In this document: positions 20,470 to 30,952 of the stretch, one piece after another | How positions within the stretch are numbered: position 1 is the first letter of the stretch | Layout: each line of letters starts with the position of its first letter | Source: Helochares maculicollis | Taxonomy: Eukaryota > Arthropoda > Insecta > Coleoptera > Hydrophilidae | DNA length: 38,577 bases | NCBI GenBank assembly: GCA_033557835.1 | Contig: JAWQRO010000461.1 | Location: 1-38,577, forward strand | Reading direction: 5' to 3' | The notes under the pieces: model-generated | What the model was told of the DNA's origin: nothing | Seen by the model: only the letters and a program-made list of their open reading frames with translations | The model's database searches: none | Program-made: the position numbers and the translations under genes

Positions 20470-20770
20470 TTTACTTGACAAAACTTTAAATCTGTGAAGG
20501 TAAACTACTACTCCGAACAGTTGTAGTTGTTCCAAACGCTGGTATGGATCTACGATTTTGCTGTAATCGGCGTATGCCAAATTTCATCACTCCAGCTCAA
20601 GCGGTCTGGCGCTATCGTGATGATTTACATGGACAACCAGGCGACAATATACAAATTATTGGGGATTCTGGGGCCCTCAAGAAGTAATGATACGGCTAAA
20701 CCTTCCGGTCGATTTTTTCACGATCGTAATACTTTACTATGTAAACAGAAAACGATTCATCACGGCGGGT
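20470..20770. repeat. dispersed repeat family, copy 2
   Basis: Aligns with 7225-7510 through the same ordered blocks: GTTTACTTGA, GGTAAAC with CTACT, TCATCACTCC, CTCAAGCGGTCTGGCGCTATCGT, GGGGCCCTCAA and TTTACTAT. The overlapping 87-codon + frame at 20527-20790 is not conserved in the other copy, so I do not treat it as a gene. Confidence 0.5.
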
Positions 20771-22449
20771 CGAGGCGCTTTGTAGATTAAAATTTACGAC
20801 GTCCTTAACACCTACCCTGAAGACAAATTATGCTCTTTTATAGGTAGCGGCGTCCCGGTGGATGCGTGGTTGTCAGTCGGGCTTAGTTTGGAAAATTATC
20901 AACTGTTTAATTTTCCAGCAGAACGGAGGGCGGAGCCGGAAAGAGGAACCACACGTGGTCGCTGAAAGATTTAAACAAAGTTTTTATTCGCGTTTTATGA
21001 TAAGTGTAGAACGGGAACCGGCGGGGACGAGACGGAGAGGAAGATAAACGTCAAGAAAAGTAGCGAGGAGAGTCGGGGCGAGTTTTTTGCTAAAATATGA
21101 TGCACTAAAGAAAATTAGACCGTCTGCTCCCCCGTCTGAGCTGAATAATACAGAGATAATACTACTATCATATGCGTGGAGGACCACCGTATCGACACAT
21201 ATAAAAGTAGTTACTGTTGTGTAGGGGAGTGTATTATGTATTTTTTGTATTTTTTCGGGAGAAAGAGGCGGATTGGCGAGTTAAGAATTTAATAAAATTC
21301 CGTGTGATTCACGAGCGCCATTTTTCATCCCGAATTCCGGGGACAAATTTTATTTTATTCCGCGGCGCACTCGGAAAATCCCGGGTCGAGTAAATTTTTT
21401 TAAGAATAATCAGCTACCGTCGTCGGTTCGAAGTGGCATGCATTATTCAGATGGGAGATGAATGGGCGCTATTCACTCGTTTTGCATTGTGTCGGTCGCA
21501 GTCGGTCAGTTTTGGGTCGAGCTCGCGCTCGACTCTCCGAACGCTCGCGTGCCGGACTCGCCGCGGCGGCTGCGACCGGCTGCTCTTGGATACCGATAAT
21601 ATCACATCGAGTAGTAGTCAATCGTTTCTTGAAACAAATACAACGCCATATAAGTCCTAGCCTTCGACAATCTGCAGCTACCAATTATGGTCTAATTGCT
21701 TTTCAGAAATAACATTGATTTTCAACTCTTTACTTATAACTTTTAATAAAAACCGTTTTAATTGGGCTTAATTGGACGAAACGATCGCGAAATATTTCCC
21801 CAATTTTGCATTAAGCCTGTCTTCGACACCCGGATTGCCTTAACGGACGGTCCAGTCGTCTTCTCAGAAACGAGAAGACCGTATGGAAGCGGCCGAAGCG
21901 ATCTTCGAGACTATCACAATGCTCCTCTGTGCTCAAAAATAATTCGGATAGGTGCCAAGGCTTACACCGACGGTAAAGTCGAGTGCAGAAGTGTTCAGAT
22001 TATCTCGATCGAAACGATTCGCTGGCTTGAAATTCGGCCGAGCAAGTGTCGACGCGTTTAATGCGGCTATCGACTCCTCCGGTGCCCATAACCGAAACAA
22101 AAAAATGATATGTAGATGTTTGATAAATAAGCGCACCATTACCGTCATAAGTCGAGAAGAGTTCTCTCGTACTAGAGGAAGAATGATTAATGTGAAAGTA
22201 ATTAGTAGAGAGTGCATGTGGCTAATCGAACATAGTCGATTAGAGGAATACGTGCTCGGGTTCGCAAGCGACCTCCGCCAACTCCATTACTCATAAATGA
22301 ACTTAGCTTAAAAGCTTACGATTTTTTTAAAGCTCTTCCCTACACGTGATACATATTCACCGTTTAAACGCACCGAATTTCATTAGGGGTTGCGGTGTTT
22401 AATTCTCGCTCTCTCCTGTCGCGCATCTAAACAACATCCAGATATTTCC
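20771..22449. other. GC-richer unique island, possible promoter region
   Basis: CpG-containing, repeat-free sequence. It includes a TATA-like TATAAAAG at 21200, a 3'-splice-like TTTAATTTTCCAG near 20918, and an initiator-like GGTCAGTT near 21505 within a very GC-rich stretch (21480-21590). Overlapping frames of 61-114 codons on both strands match nothing I know. It looks like host single-copy DNA, perhaps a promoter or first exon, but nothing is decisive. Confidence 0.35.
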
Positions 22450-22599
22450 GAATTCTATATCAATTTTCAACCGCAACCGCCCCGCTTGCGTCATTTATAG
22501 AATTTATGCGATTATTCTTCACGCTTCAATTTCATATCCTTACTAGGATGTCCAATACGTTTTGCGATTCGATAAGGAAAACACAAGTTTGTGCTTTGA

Positions 22600-23410
22600 A
22601 ATACACTTTATTGTTCAGTATAGTCTCCCTGAACATCAATACATTTGTTCTAACGAGATTCCAAATTATGAATTCTCTCCCTGAAGTGAGAATCTGGAAG
22701 GGCTGCAAAACACATCTGTTATGACCTCAACATTTGATGAGAAACGCTTTCCCCGCATGATTTTGTAGGCCTGAAAACAGATGGAAGTCGCTAGGGGCCA
22801 AATCTGGCCAAATGGATTTTAGCCATTGTCAAAATACTCTTGTGACACGGTGTGTTGTCCTGATGAAAATGCATTTGTTTCTTCTGCAAACCGCGTCTTT
22901 TTTCACGATGTTTATCCTTCAGCTGGTCCAAAAGTTACAGTAATATTAAAAATTTATTGCTTTACCAGCTTTCCAGTAATCCACAAACAAAATTCCTTTC
23001 GCATCTCAAAAAACTGATGCTAACACCTTCTCGGCCGATATCTAGACACGCTTCGGAGCCGAAGAGTCAGGTTTAACTCTCTTAAGTCTCTTCTTTTGAT
23101 TCGGGATCATGGTTACAGACCCTAGTCTTATCCATAGTCGACGCACAAAATCCACTTTATCCGTTCGAAAACGCTGTAAATGTTGCTGAGAAAGTCGCAA
23201 TCGAAGTGTTTTCTGTTCATGGTTAGCGAATGCGGCATCCATTGTGCAAACAGCTTGCTAAAACCCAATACTTCAGTCAGAACATTGCTTCCAATGAAAT
23301 GCCTACTGTTGGGCTTCCACTAAATCTCTTTCAGTCACTGGACGATTCCCAATTCGATATCCTGTATTTTTTCTACGATTTCTGGTTAGCATTTTCGAGA
23401 GAAAAAATAT
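22600..23410 (-). pseudogene. mariner transposase, linker to C-terminus (copy E1)
   Basis: Minus-strand landmarks appear in order: LSQQHLQRFRTDKVDFVRRL, a D1 motif readable in the next frame as MDKTRVCNHDPESK (family: MDETWIHHY-PESK), SSAPKRV, REKRRGLQKKQMHF, D2 as HQDNTPCHKSILTMAKIH, D3 as PDLAPSDFHLFSGLQ, KRFSSNVEVITDV, and the final KC-I region. This is the order seen in the mariner transposase domain of SETMAR-type proteins. All three catalytic Asp codons can be found, but in different frames and separated by stops, so it is inactive. The N-terminal DNA-binding part is missing from this copy. Confidence 0.8.
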
Positions 23411-23934
23411 GCCTTAGATACTATATAAAGAAGTTCTCGGTTCCATAAGAAAAACAATTTTATAGTTTGAATTACACTTCACATATCATTTCAGTATAGC
23501 CTCCCTGACCATCAATACCCTTGTTCACACTTTATCATTTCGAAAACGCTCTAACTGCTGCTGAGAAACAGACATGTGCCAATTCTATACCAATTTTTAA
23601 GTTGCTTGTTATATATTTGACTAACAATTGCTTCGCTTGCGTGATTTATAGAATTTATGTGATAATTCTTCATGCTTCAATTTTGCAGACAATTTTTCCT
23701 TGCTAGCACGTATAGGACGTCCTAGTAAGGAATAATTGTTTAGGGGTTCGATCAGAAAAACTCATTTTGTGGTTTGAAATACACTTTTTGCAGCGAGATT
23801 CCAATTTATGAATTCCGTTCTGGAAGTGAGAATTCGAGAGGGCTGCAGAATACGCTTCCACATCTATTATGACCGCATCATTTTATGCAGAACGCTTTCA
23901 GCGCATGATTATTCAATTATTTTACAGACAATTT

Positions 23935-23971
23935 TTCCTTACTAGGACTTATGGGACGTCCTAGTAAGGAA
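23935..23971. repeat. TIR-to-TIR junction hairpin
   Basis: TTCCTTACTAGGAC (23935-23948) and its perfect reverse complement GTCCTAGTAAGGAA (23958-23971) flank nine bases. This is the joint between mariner copies E2 and E3. Decayed versions of the same joint lie at about 23695-23732 and 24533-24570. Confidence 0.85.
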
Positions 23972-24556
23972 TAATTATTTTGGGGTTCGATGAGAAAAAC
24001 ACAGTTTTGTGGTTTTAAATACACTTCTTACAGCGAAATTCCAATTTATGAATTCCATTCTGATAATGAGAATCTAGAAGGGCTGCAAAATACGCTTCCA
24101 CATCTATTATGACCGCATCATTTGATGCAGAACGCTTTCACCGCATGATTATTTTTTAGGTCTGAAAACAGGTGGAAGTCGCTAGGGGCTAATTTTTTCT
24201 ACTATTTCTGGTTGATTTAACATGGTCATCTTCGAGAGAAAAAAATTATGCGTTAGATACTACAGAAATAAGTTCTTCGTTCGATAAGAAAAACAATTTT
24301 ATAGTTTGAATTACACTTCACTTATCATTCAGTATAGTCTCCCTGACCATTAATACCCTTGTTCACATTTTATCATTTCGAAAACGCTCTAACTGCTGCT
24401 GAGAACCAGACATGTCCCAATTCTATACCAATTTTCAAGTTACTTGTTTTATATTTGACTAGCAATTGTTTCGCTTGCGTGATTTATAGAATTTATATGA
24501 TTATTCTTCATGCTTCAATTTTACAGACAATTTTTCGTTACTAGGATTTATTGGAC

Positions 24557-25159
24557 GTCCTAGTCAGGAAAAATTGTTTTGTGGTTCGATAAGAAAAACA
24601 CGATTTTGAGGTTTGAGATGCACTTTCTCCAACGAGATTCCAATTTATGAATTCCATCTTGAAGTGAGAATCTGCAAAATACGCTTCCACATCTGTTATG
24701 ACCACATCATTTGATGAAGAAGAACGCATTCTGCGCATTATTTTTAGGTCTGAAAATAGATGGAAGTCGCTAAGGGCTAATTTTTTGTACGTTTTCTGGT
24801 GTTGTTACTGTTTTTGGACGTCCTTGACTTGGATCGTCTTCAAATACGACCACGTTTAAAATCAGCAACCTATATTTGTACTGTGCTAATTGAAGGCGAA
24901 GAGTCCTTACACCCCTGCAACATTCATTCAAAAATTTCCTTTACACCTCCAAAAACAAAATTCAATCACGGCACGATACTTGATTTTTCCATTTCAAAAC
25001 ATACTGTGACACGCCGATACTAAATGACTTGTACACAAAGAATGAATTGATTGATTGAAATTAAACTTCACATACGTTTATATGAAGAGTGCACCAACAT
25101 AACAAAAAAATTAGGCTTGTAGCAACGCTCTTATCGAACCGAAAACTAATTGAGCAACC
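24557..25159 (-). mobile_element. 603-bp internally deleted mariner (copy E4)
   Basis: On the minus strand it begins with ATG at 24992 and the N-terminal DNA-binding region (MEKSS, CKDSSPSISTVQI, VADFKRGR, SQGRPKTVTTPEN-like). It then jumps near 24795 directly to the D3 motif LAPSDFHLF and the C-terminal region SSNDVVITDVEAYFADSHF. D1 and D2 are therefore removed by one internal deletion. Copy E3 shows the same joint, linker to LAPSD, so E3 and E4 descend from one deletion derivative that multiplied. Confidence 0.75.
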
Positions 25160-25161
25160 TA

Positions 25162-25639
25162 GTATGCTACATACATCTAGCAGCACCAACATGCACTGAT
25201 AGAAACATATTTTTTGTAGGGTTCACAACAGAAATTAATAAAAATTAATAGTGCACATTGTTTATTATATATATTATATTATAAACTTGTACGTACAAAT
25301 ATGATTTCACTTTATTTTTACACACATGACTTTATAAAAGAATCACGTAATTCACAACACTAAGAAAAACAAGTGGCTCCACTGTCTGCATCATATCTTT
25401 AGTTGATCGATCTATAAAATAAAAAAAATCCTGTACAACAAAGGATTTTTTTATTTTTTCTTGGTGCCGAGATCAAAATCAAAATTCAAAATTGCTAAAT
25501 TGTCCTGCCTATTATATAAAATAAATAAGTAAAATTATATGTTAACAGCAATCACAGTACACAGTGATATACCTAAAGTGAAGGGTTTAGTCCATGCACT
25601 CATTCCTGGAGAAGATACATTAACAGGATTAGACTGAAA
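25162..25639. other. AT-rich, no gene seen
   Basis: Very AT-rich DNA. It includes an 11-bp-arm hairpin, AAAAAAATCCT (25422-25432) against AGGATTTTTTT (25442-25452). The right part may be the 3' untranslated tail of the LINE fragment that follows. Confidence 0.4.
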
Positions 25640-26090
25640 ACAATTTTTGGAGTGTTACGGTATCCTATATCTAGAGTGTTAGTCTACAATTTTTGATAAA
25701 TTTGATGATCGTATCAGTTACTCCTTTGCTGCTATTTCCCAGCAGTGTCATTATGTAAGTTGTTAGCGAGATGTTTACTTATCTTAAATCTTCCTAGAAA
25801 TGGTCTGTTTGCTGCTCATGAATCTTATAATCAAAAAATATGTGATCCAAGTCTGCCCATGATTAGGCACTTTCATAAGCGAGGGAATCCTAACACTTGA
25901 GCTTGAATAAATGCGCTGGATAAGAGACGTGCTCAAATGTAAGCCTAGTAATTCTGCTAGAGCAGAATCTTGAAACTGAGGAAGTGCTCTGCCATGGATT
26001 GGTTACTAGCGATGGTTGTTTCAAAGCATATTGAGTATTACACTGCCAGTATTCCTTTCTCAACCTAGAGTTCCATTGATTGAAAGTGGA
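25640..26090 (-). pseudogene. Jockey/LOA-like LINE, extreme C-terminus
   Basis: Minus-strand translation gives QWNSRLRKEYW, SSRITRLTFEHVSYPAHLFK, then DS, ASWADLDHIFFDYKIHEQQT-like sequence, VNISLTTYIMTLLGNSSK and TIIKFIKNCRLTL followed by a stop. This matches the region after the reverse transcriptase/RNase H domains of Jockey-group LINEs. There R-x-RTGH, P-HL-x-x-x, a Cys-containing motif, L-H-I-F/L-F and a final FI-x-x-x-x-L occur. The zinc-binding cysteines are lost and stops interrupt it. No upstream part of the element is seen in the window. Confidence 0.65.
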
Positions 26091-26164
26091 GTGTTTAATG
26101 TTATTTATGATTTAGAATACAAAAAAATATTCTAGACTCCCATAAATGCCCTCCTGTGCCACTC

Positions 26165-26305
26165 TAGCGAGGAATGAGCGAGCGAGGGGAGCGAATCCCG
26201 TGTAAGCGATGCTTATTTGATTCTTGATCTATTCAGATTATGAGAGGAATGGGCAAGCGAATCGCGCTGATCCCAAGTAAGCGAAGCTCTTTTGATTCTC
26301 GATTT
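26165..26305. repeat. two copies of the GAGCGAGCGAATCCCG repeat
   Basis: GAATGAGCGAGCGAGGGGAG (starting about 26171) and GGAATGGGCAAGCGAATC (about 26245) are each followed by an ATCCC-x-(A/T)GTAAGCGA block and TTTTGATTC/TATTTGATTC. The same motif string clusters at 34540-34910 and gives rise to the 15-bp minisatellite at 34153. Confidence 0.65.
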
Positions 26306-26309
26306 ATTT

Positions 26310-27599
26310 CTGCTTTACTACTGGTTGTGAAGTTAAGTGAAACAAAACCTAAACTATAGTTGAACGAAATATGAAGAATGTCGACCAACTCTGTTACATT
26401 TTTACCACAAAGGAATATTTGTAAGATGTGCTCAAATTTAAATTTAAATGGCACTGCCGCTAGTATACTACTCTCGATGGTGGAGTTCTCGACTCAACAT
26501 CATTTATTCCTGTAAAAATGTGTATGTCCATGAAAACAGAATCCCCCCAAGCGCACAGTTTATGTAGGGTACGTTACAGAAACTCATGGCTCTAACCATC
26601 ACGATTTTGGACGTAGATGTTTTTATACCAACAGGTTTGCGTACCTTAGAAGCTTATTCTACATTGTTAAATAATTTTTATCAACCTTGCGATTATGGTC
26701 TGCCTCGTTTAGAATTTTTAGTTTTCGAAGTAACCGAAATACATTGCTTAGAAAACATACTTATATTTTCTGACCTAAAAAGTAAGCGAAGCAAAAGCTT
26801 CCCAGTTTACGTTTTCGTTCTAGCTTACATAATTTAGGTGAAAATTGACGAAGACATCTTTTGAACGCGTAAGTTTCTGAATGCACTTCTTTTTATGTAT
26901 TCTGATTTTGTGCAGGTGTAGTGAACGAATACCTAGTAAGCAACTATCTGAAGTGTTGTCAGATTACATTTTTTATTATTTCAAGGGTGACAGAAACATA
27001 CCCCAAGAACTGGCTCACTTTATGAGCTCTGGTGGCTGCATTTTAATTCCTGCGAGGCTCAAAATACAAGGATGTAGAAATACAACAACCACGGATGTAC
27101 GTCGCGTACTCATGACGTGGACACGCTAAAAATGTGTTCAGTTTGATTTTTATATCCTACATAGATTTTTATTTTGTAGTTCTGTATTTCTGATACTTTT
27201 GTGCGTATATAAACACAGACGTTGTATAAAAAGATTTTAGAATTTTTGAATTTGCCTCTTACAAATATTTTTTTTGTTATGAAATTTAAGTCAAGGCATT
27301 TAGTGATCAAGACTAATAAGTAGTCTAACTTAAATTATTATTATTTGTTACTTTATTTACTATTTAGCTAAGGAACCTCCCATTGCCCTATCTTGCTAGA
27401 ATCGAATACACATAATGCACTAATTCTAACCTACACATTCCCTAGTGCTATGGTCTGCTTTTACACAGTATTCTAGACTAAACCAAAGGGATTTGTCCTC
27501 CTGATCCTTCCTGGTAGTCTTGTGTTGCTGAGGTGCTCTTTGGCCTCGTTTATAGGGTTCTTGTTCATGACTTCACCCTCAGATTCCATCTATTGGTCC
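26310..27599. other. AT-rich region, no recognised gene
   Basis: Two + frames of 83 and 82 codons (26586-26837 and 26881-27129) lie in line, but neither has a motif I know and no splice signals clearly join them. There are no transposase or reverse transcriptase signatures. It may be old repeat DNA. Confidence 0.35.
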
Positions 27600-29255
27600 T
27601 GATGGAAGTTGCCGTTTGTTGGTACACATTCAAGAGCGTTTGCAATGGTTTTCAGTACTTTGTCAGAAACCTGTGTGCTATTGCGATGTTGTTTCCTTTA
27701 GTACAACTTCATATTTGACTTCCCTAGATTCATGCAGGTGTTAATTTTTGTTTATAGCGTAAAAGGATGTAAAATATGGATACAGTAGAATTTATTCCTA
27801 TCATCCAGTACATTTTTTATAGCGCAAACCTAACAGTTGATTTCTCTTTCTAGCAGTAGCACATTGATATGTATTCAATGGTATTTTCAGGAAGAATTTG
27901 AATTTGCAAAATTGGTTTTTTTTTGGGCATTGTTGAGGATTTCCTTTTTTAATCAAGCTTTGGCTGAACTGCAACATAATTGACGATGATGAGACCTTAT
28001 ATCCTCCGTCTTGCGGTAGAAGTTTGTGCAGAAGTCATTGAGGTCAGGAATAGTTTGCCATTCGGTTGTTCCATCGGAAGGCGTGTCCATTGGGACCATT
28101 TCACATTACATTTCTATATATTGCTTTCGACAGCTCTTTATTTGTGGTTAGGTTTGGTGTCCGTTTCTTGATACACACTCAAGAACATCCCCAATGGTTT
28201 TAAGTACTTTTTTAGAAATCTATGTACTACTGCGATGTTGCTTAGTTTAGTACAACTTCATAGTTGACTGCCATAGATTCATGCAGATGTTAGTATTTGC
28301 TTATTGCGCAAAAGAATATTAAATATAGAAACAGTAGAGTTTATTAAAATCATCCAGTACATTTTTATAGCGCAAACCTAACAGTTGATTTCTGTTTCTA
28401 GCAGTGGCACATTGATGTGTATTTAATGGTGTTGTCAGGAAGAATTTGAATTTGCAGAATAGATATTTTGTTGGTCATTGTTGAGAATTTTTCTTTTTTA
28501 ATCAAACTCTGACTGAACTTTAACATAATTGACGATGATGAGACTTTACATCCCCCTTCACGCGGTAGAAGCTTGTGCAGAAGTCATTGAGATCAGGAAT
28601 ATTTTGCCATTCGGTTGACCAATAGGAAGGCTTGTCCAATGGGACTGTTTCAAATTACATTTCAATAGTTGCTTTAGACAACTCTTTATTTGTGGTTAGG
28701 TTTGGCTGCCGTTTCTTGGTATACACTCAAGAGCGTCCCTAATGGTTTTAAGTACTTTTTCAGAAATCTATGTACTACTGCGATGTTGCTTAGTTTAGTA
28801 CAACTTCATATGAGACTTCCATAGATTCATGCAGGTGTTAGTATTTGCTTATAGCACAAAAGAATATTAAATATGGAAACAGTAGAATTTATTAAAATCA
28901 TCCAGTACATTTTTTATAGCGCAAACCTAACAGTTGATTTCTGTTTCTAGCAGTGGCACATTGATGTGTATTTAATGGTGTTTTCAGGAAGAAATAGAAT
29001 TTGCAAAATTGTTTATTCGTTGGTAATTGTTGAGGATTTTTCTTTTTTAATTAAGCTTTGGCTGGACTGCAACATAATTGACGATGATGAGACCTTACAT
29101 CCTCCGTCACGCGGTAGAAGTTTGTGCAGAAGTCATTGAGGTCAGGAATAGTTTGCCATTTGGTTGTCCCATCAGAAGGCGTGTCCATTGGGACTGCTTC
29201 ACATTACATTTCTATAGTTGCTTTCGACAACTCTTTGTCTGTGGTTAGGTTTGGT
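27600..29255. repeat. three tandem copies of a 549-bp unit
   Basis: The anchor TAACAGTTGATTTCT recurs at 27831, 28379 and 28928 (steps 548 and 549). Unit ends are offset: the array starts in mid-unit near 27600 and stops near 29255 at GGTTAGGTTTGGT. Copies are roughly 90% alike. On the minus strand all three keep an open stretch of about 40 codons containing EWQTIPDLNDFCT (or KWQ/NIP variants) and SHHRQLC. I cannot assign it to a family. The differences between copies in this stretch are mostly amino-acid changing, which argues against recent selection on a protein. Confidence 0.85.
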
Positions 29256-29587
29256 TACCAAGACGGGTGTGGCATTGAAATCACCGCCAACACAAATCTT
29301 TTCCTAATTTATTTCAAGGATCTTTTTGTCCAGCTTAATATTTTAGGTGGAGTAAATGCTTTTAAAGAGAGTGAAATGTTTTTCTTTAAACATTCGTCGT
29401 ATCGCGTTTGAAACGGTGATTTTTATTACCCTCGCGGTGCAGTAGCTGCACTTCTTTCTGTGCTTCGCCACTTCGTTCCGCCGTATTTTCCGAAAGCCCT
29501 GCCTTTTGTGTCTTGCTGCGGTAATACGGCATGGAATAACTGCGAAGGTTTTTATGAGTTTTATATGGCGAGCAAGGGGAGCCGCCG

Positions 29588-29632
29588 ACAACGTTACCGC
29601 CGCCGCTACCGCCACCGCCGCAGCCACCTCGT
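29588..29632. repeat. CCG/CCA trinucleotide run
   Basis: Repeated CCGCCG, CTACCG, CCACCG and CAGCCA triplets. On the minus strand it reads as an Ala/Val-rich run and explains the Ala-rich start of the 94-codon minus frame there. Confidence 0.7.
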
Positions 29633-29884
29633 ATTGTAGGTGAAGTTAAAATATTTTCCCAAGAAGTGGCTATCGGTGTTTATGTTGATCAAATCGAACA
29701 TGATCGGTGTTAGTCGGGGGTGGGGTGGATATTAAGATATAGGAGTTATTTAGGGTAACATGTAGTAGGGGGAGGCAACAGCACGTTTCTCGGGGTGGTC
29801 TTGTCACGGCTCTACTCTGCCCTATTCACTTGTTGTTGCGATGTTGTGCGGATTGCAATATCCTGATGTTTGGTTTGCTTCCAG

Positions 29885-29932
29885 GAAACCTACCGTGGAT
29901 GATGTTGGAAACCCATCGTCGGTCAACGCTCG
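29885..29932 (+). other. candidate 48-nt exon
   Basis: Preceded by GGTTTGCTTCCAG, a good 3' splice site, and followed by CTCG|GTGAGTAC, a strong 5' splice site. The 48 bases are open in two frames: one reads KPTVDDVGNPSSVNAR, the other NLPWMMLETHRRSTL. Neither is recognised. It lies in a single-copy GC-richer island and has the same strand as the other candidate small exon at 5064. It could be a small internal exon or a 5' untranslated exon of a large gene. Confidence 0.35.
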
Positions 29933-30159
29933 GTGAGTACATCAATTGGCATTACTTTCCTGAAACGATCGTGTGATGTGTGATATTATCAGTTGAGACA
30001 CACGCACATTCTGCTGTTGCTTTGCATCCGCATGTCGATCTGTTTGATAAGCGGGAGATCGCGATCGTCCAATCCAGATCCAGTTTGACCGAGGTAAATT
30101 GTTTGTAGTGCACTATTTTAGACGCGGCTTAAAATAGGACGGGTGCGGATGCGGATTGC

Positions 30160-30233
30160 GGACGTGCAAGTGGACGTGAACGTGGACGTGGACGTGATCG
30201 CGAACATCGGTGTGGATGTGGAGTGGACGTGGT
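30160..30233. repeat. GTGGAC/GTGGAT short-period repeat
   Basis: Imperfect tandem GTGGAC, GTGAAC and GTGGAT hexamers. On minus they read as alternating His-Val, which accounts for the His/Val-rich minus frame at 30113-30376. Confidence 0.7.
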
Positions 30234-30370
30234 CTCACAGTTGTCGAGTCTCGAGATGAGGCGGACTGCTCCACACCGCATCGCATCGCATCGTATCGCA
30301 TCACAACGCTCGGGAGAGACACCGCAGTTCCGTTATCGTCGATTGTAGACATGCCTGTTCCCTGCTCGGC

Positions 30371-30952
30371 ATGCACAATGGGCCCGCGAGCCCTGACCTA
30401 GGCTCTATGTGTGAGGAATATAAAATACCGATGTCCATCTACTTCGACCCGCATCCGAATAACAATCAATTTCTCTATTTAACCCGCAATTTGCGTTATC
30501 GTGTTTCCAAAACAAACCTCGATTCCCCCGCACTCCGCCCCTTTCCACACCTGGCAATTTTCGAAAAACCTACATTAAGACCGAACTATCGAGATAACCC
30601 GACGCCTCATAACACCCCCGACTTTTCTATCAAGCGACGAGGAGCTGAGCCACCGGTGAAGTGGAGAAGAAGGAGACTATCGGCCACTTATCTAAACTTC
30701 TTCCCTGATCTTTCGCCGAAATGTAAACAAGAGGAGATGAAATCAGCAATAGAGGATGCGGTGGATATTGAAACAGATCCAGGAGATGAGCTCCGTTCAA
30801 TTCTGGAATTCGCAGTGCATTCCGGAATCGAATCGCAAGATTTAAAACGCATTTGGTGCGACATAAAAAGGCAGACGAGACTACGCTTTTGTGTTACCGG
30901 CAATTCCTATTCCACTAGCCGATCCCGTTCTATTGCGGGTTTAAATTTGTAA
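30371..30952 (+). CDS. orphan 193-codon ORF, hypothetical
   Basis: The longest open frame here not explained by a repeat or transposon. I do not recognise the protein. The ATG has a favourable context (A at -3, G at +4). The product would be soluble, with no signal peptide or membrane segment. It has a basic middle (KWRRRR, about residues 97-102), an acidic stretch (EEMKSAIEDAVDIETDPGDE, about 120-139), and a basic, Arg-rich end (SRSRS). It ends at TAA 30950-30952, and no AATAAA follows within 100 bases. The local composition is GC-richer, which makes chance frames longer, so this may be fortuitous, part of an exon, or a lineage-specific gene. Repeats and an initiator-like motif lie upstream. 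Confidence 0.3.
   Translation: MHNGPASPDLGSMCEEYKIPMSIYFDPHPNNNQFLYLTRNLRYRVSKTNLDSPALRPFPHLAIFEKPTLRPNYRDNPTPHNTPDFSIKRRGAEPPVKWRRRRLSATYLNFFPDLSPKCKQEEMKSAIEDAVDIETDPGDELRSILEFAVHSGIESQDLKRIWCDIKRQTRLRFCVTGNSYSTSRSRSIAGLNL

Larger units (their letters stand above)
22450..25161 (-). mobile_element. head-to-tail array of SETMAR-like mariner copies (family VI)
   Basis: Copies follow each other in one orientation: the 5' end of a first copy up to 22548, then E1 22549-23709, E2 23719-23948, E3 23958-24547 and E4 24557-25159. At each joint the right end of one copy (TTCCTTACTAGGA type) faces the left end of the next (TCCTAGTAAGGAA type) across a conserved 9-base spacer (GTATAGGAC, TTATGGGAC, TTATTGGAC). 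E4 has recognisable terminal repeats at both ends, sharing the core GGTTCGATAAGA at 24583-24594 and, inverted, at 25129-25140, with TA at 25160-25161. A further 3'-end piece recurs inside E1 (about 23430) and E3 (about 24273), and those two share an 838-bp-spaced duplication. Confidence 0.75.
29256..30370. other. GC-richer unique island upstream of the orphan ORF
   Basis: After the 549-bp array the sequence becomes GC- and CpG-rich. It holds a CCGCCG-type trinucleotide run, a palindrome GTGCAGTAGCTGCAC near 29440, a candidate 48-nt exon, an initiator-like ATCAGTTG near 29988, and GTGGAC and GCATC short repeats before the ORF at 30371. No transposon motif was seen. Confidence 0.4.

Noticed and set aside
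21952..22296. 114-codon + frame in the GC-rich island
   Set aside because: Overlapped by frames of similar length on both strands and lacks any recognisable motif, so composition alone may explain it.
25422..25452. Hairpin with T run resembling a bacterial terminator
   Set aside because: The setting is a eukaryotic AT-rich region, and an A-run/T-run palindrome forms easily by chance there.
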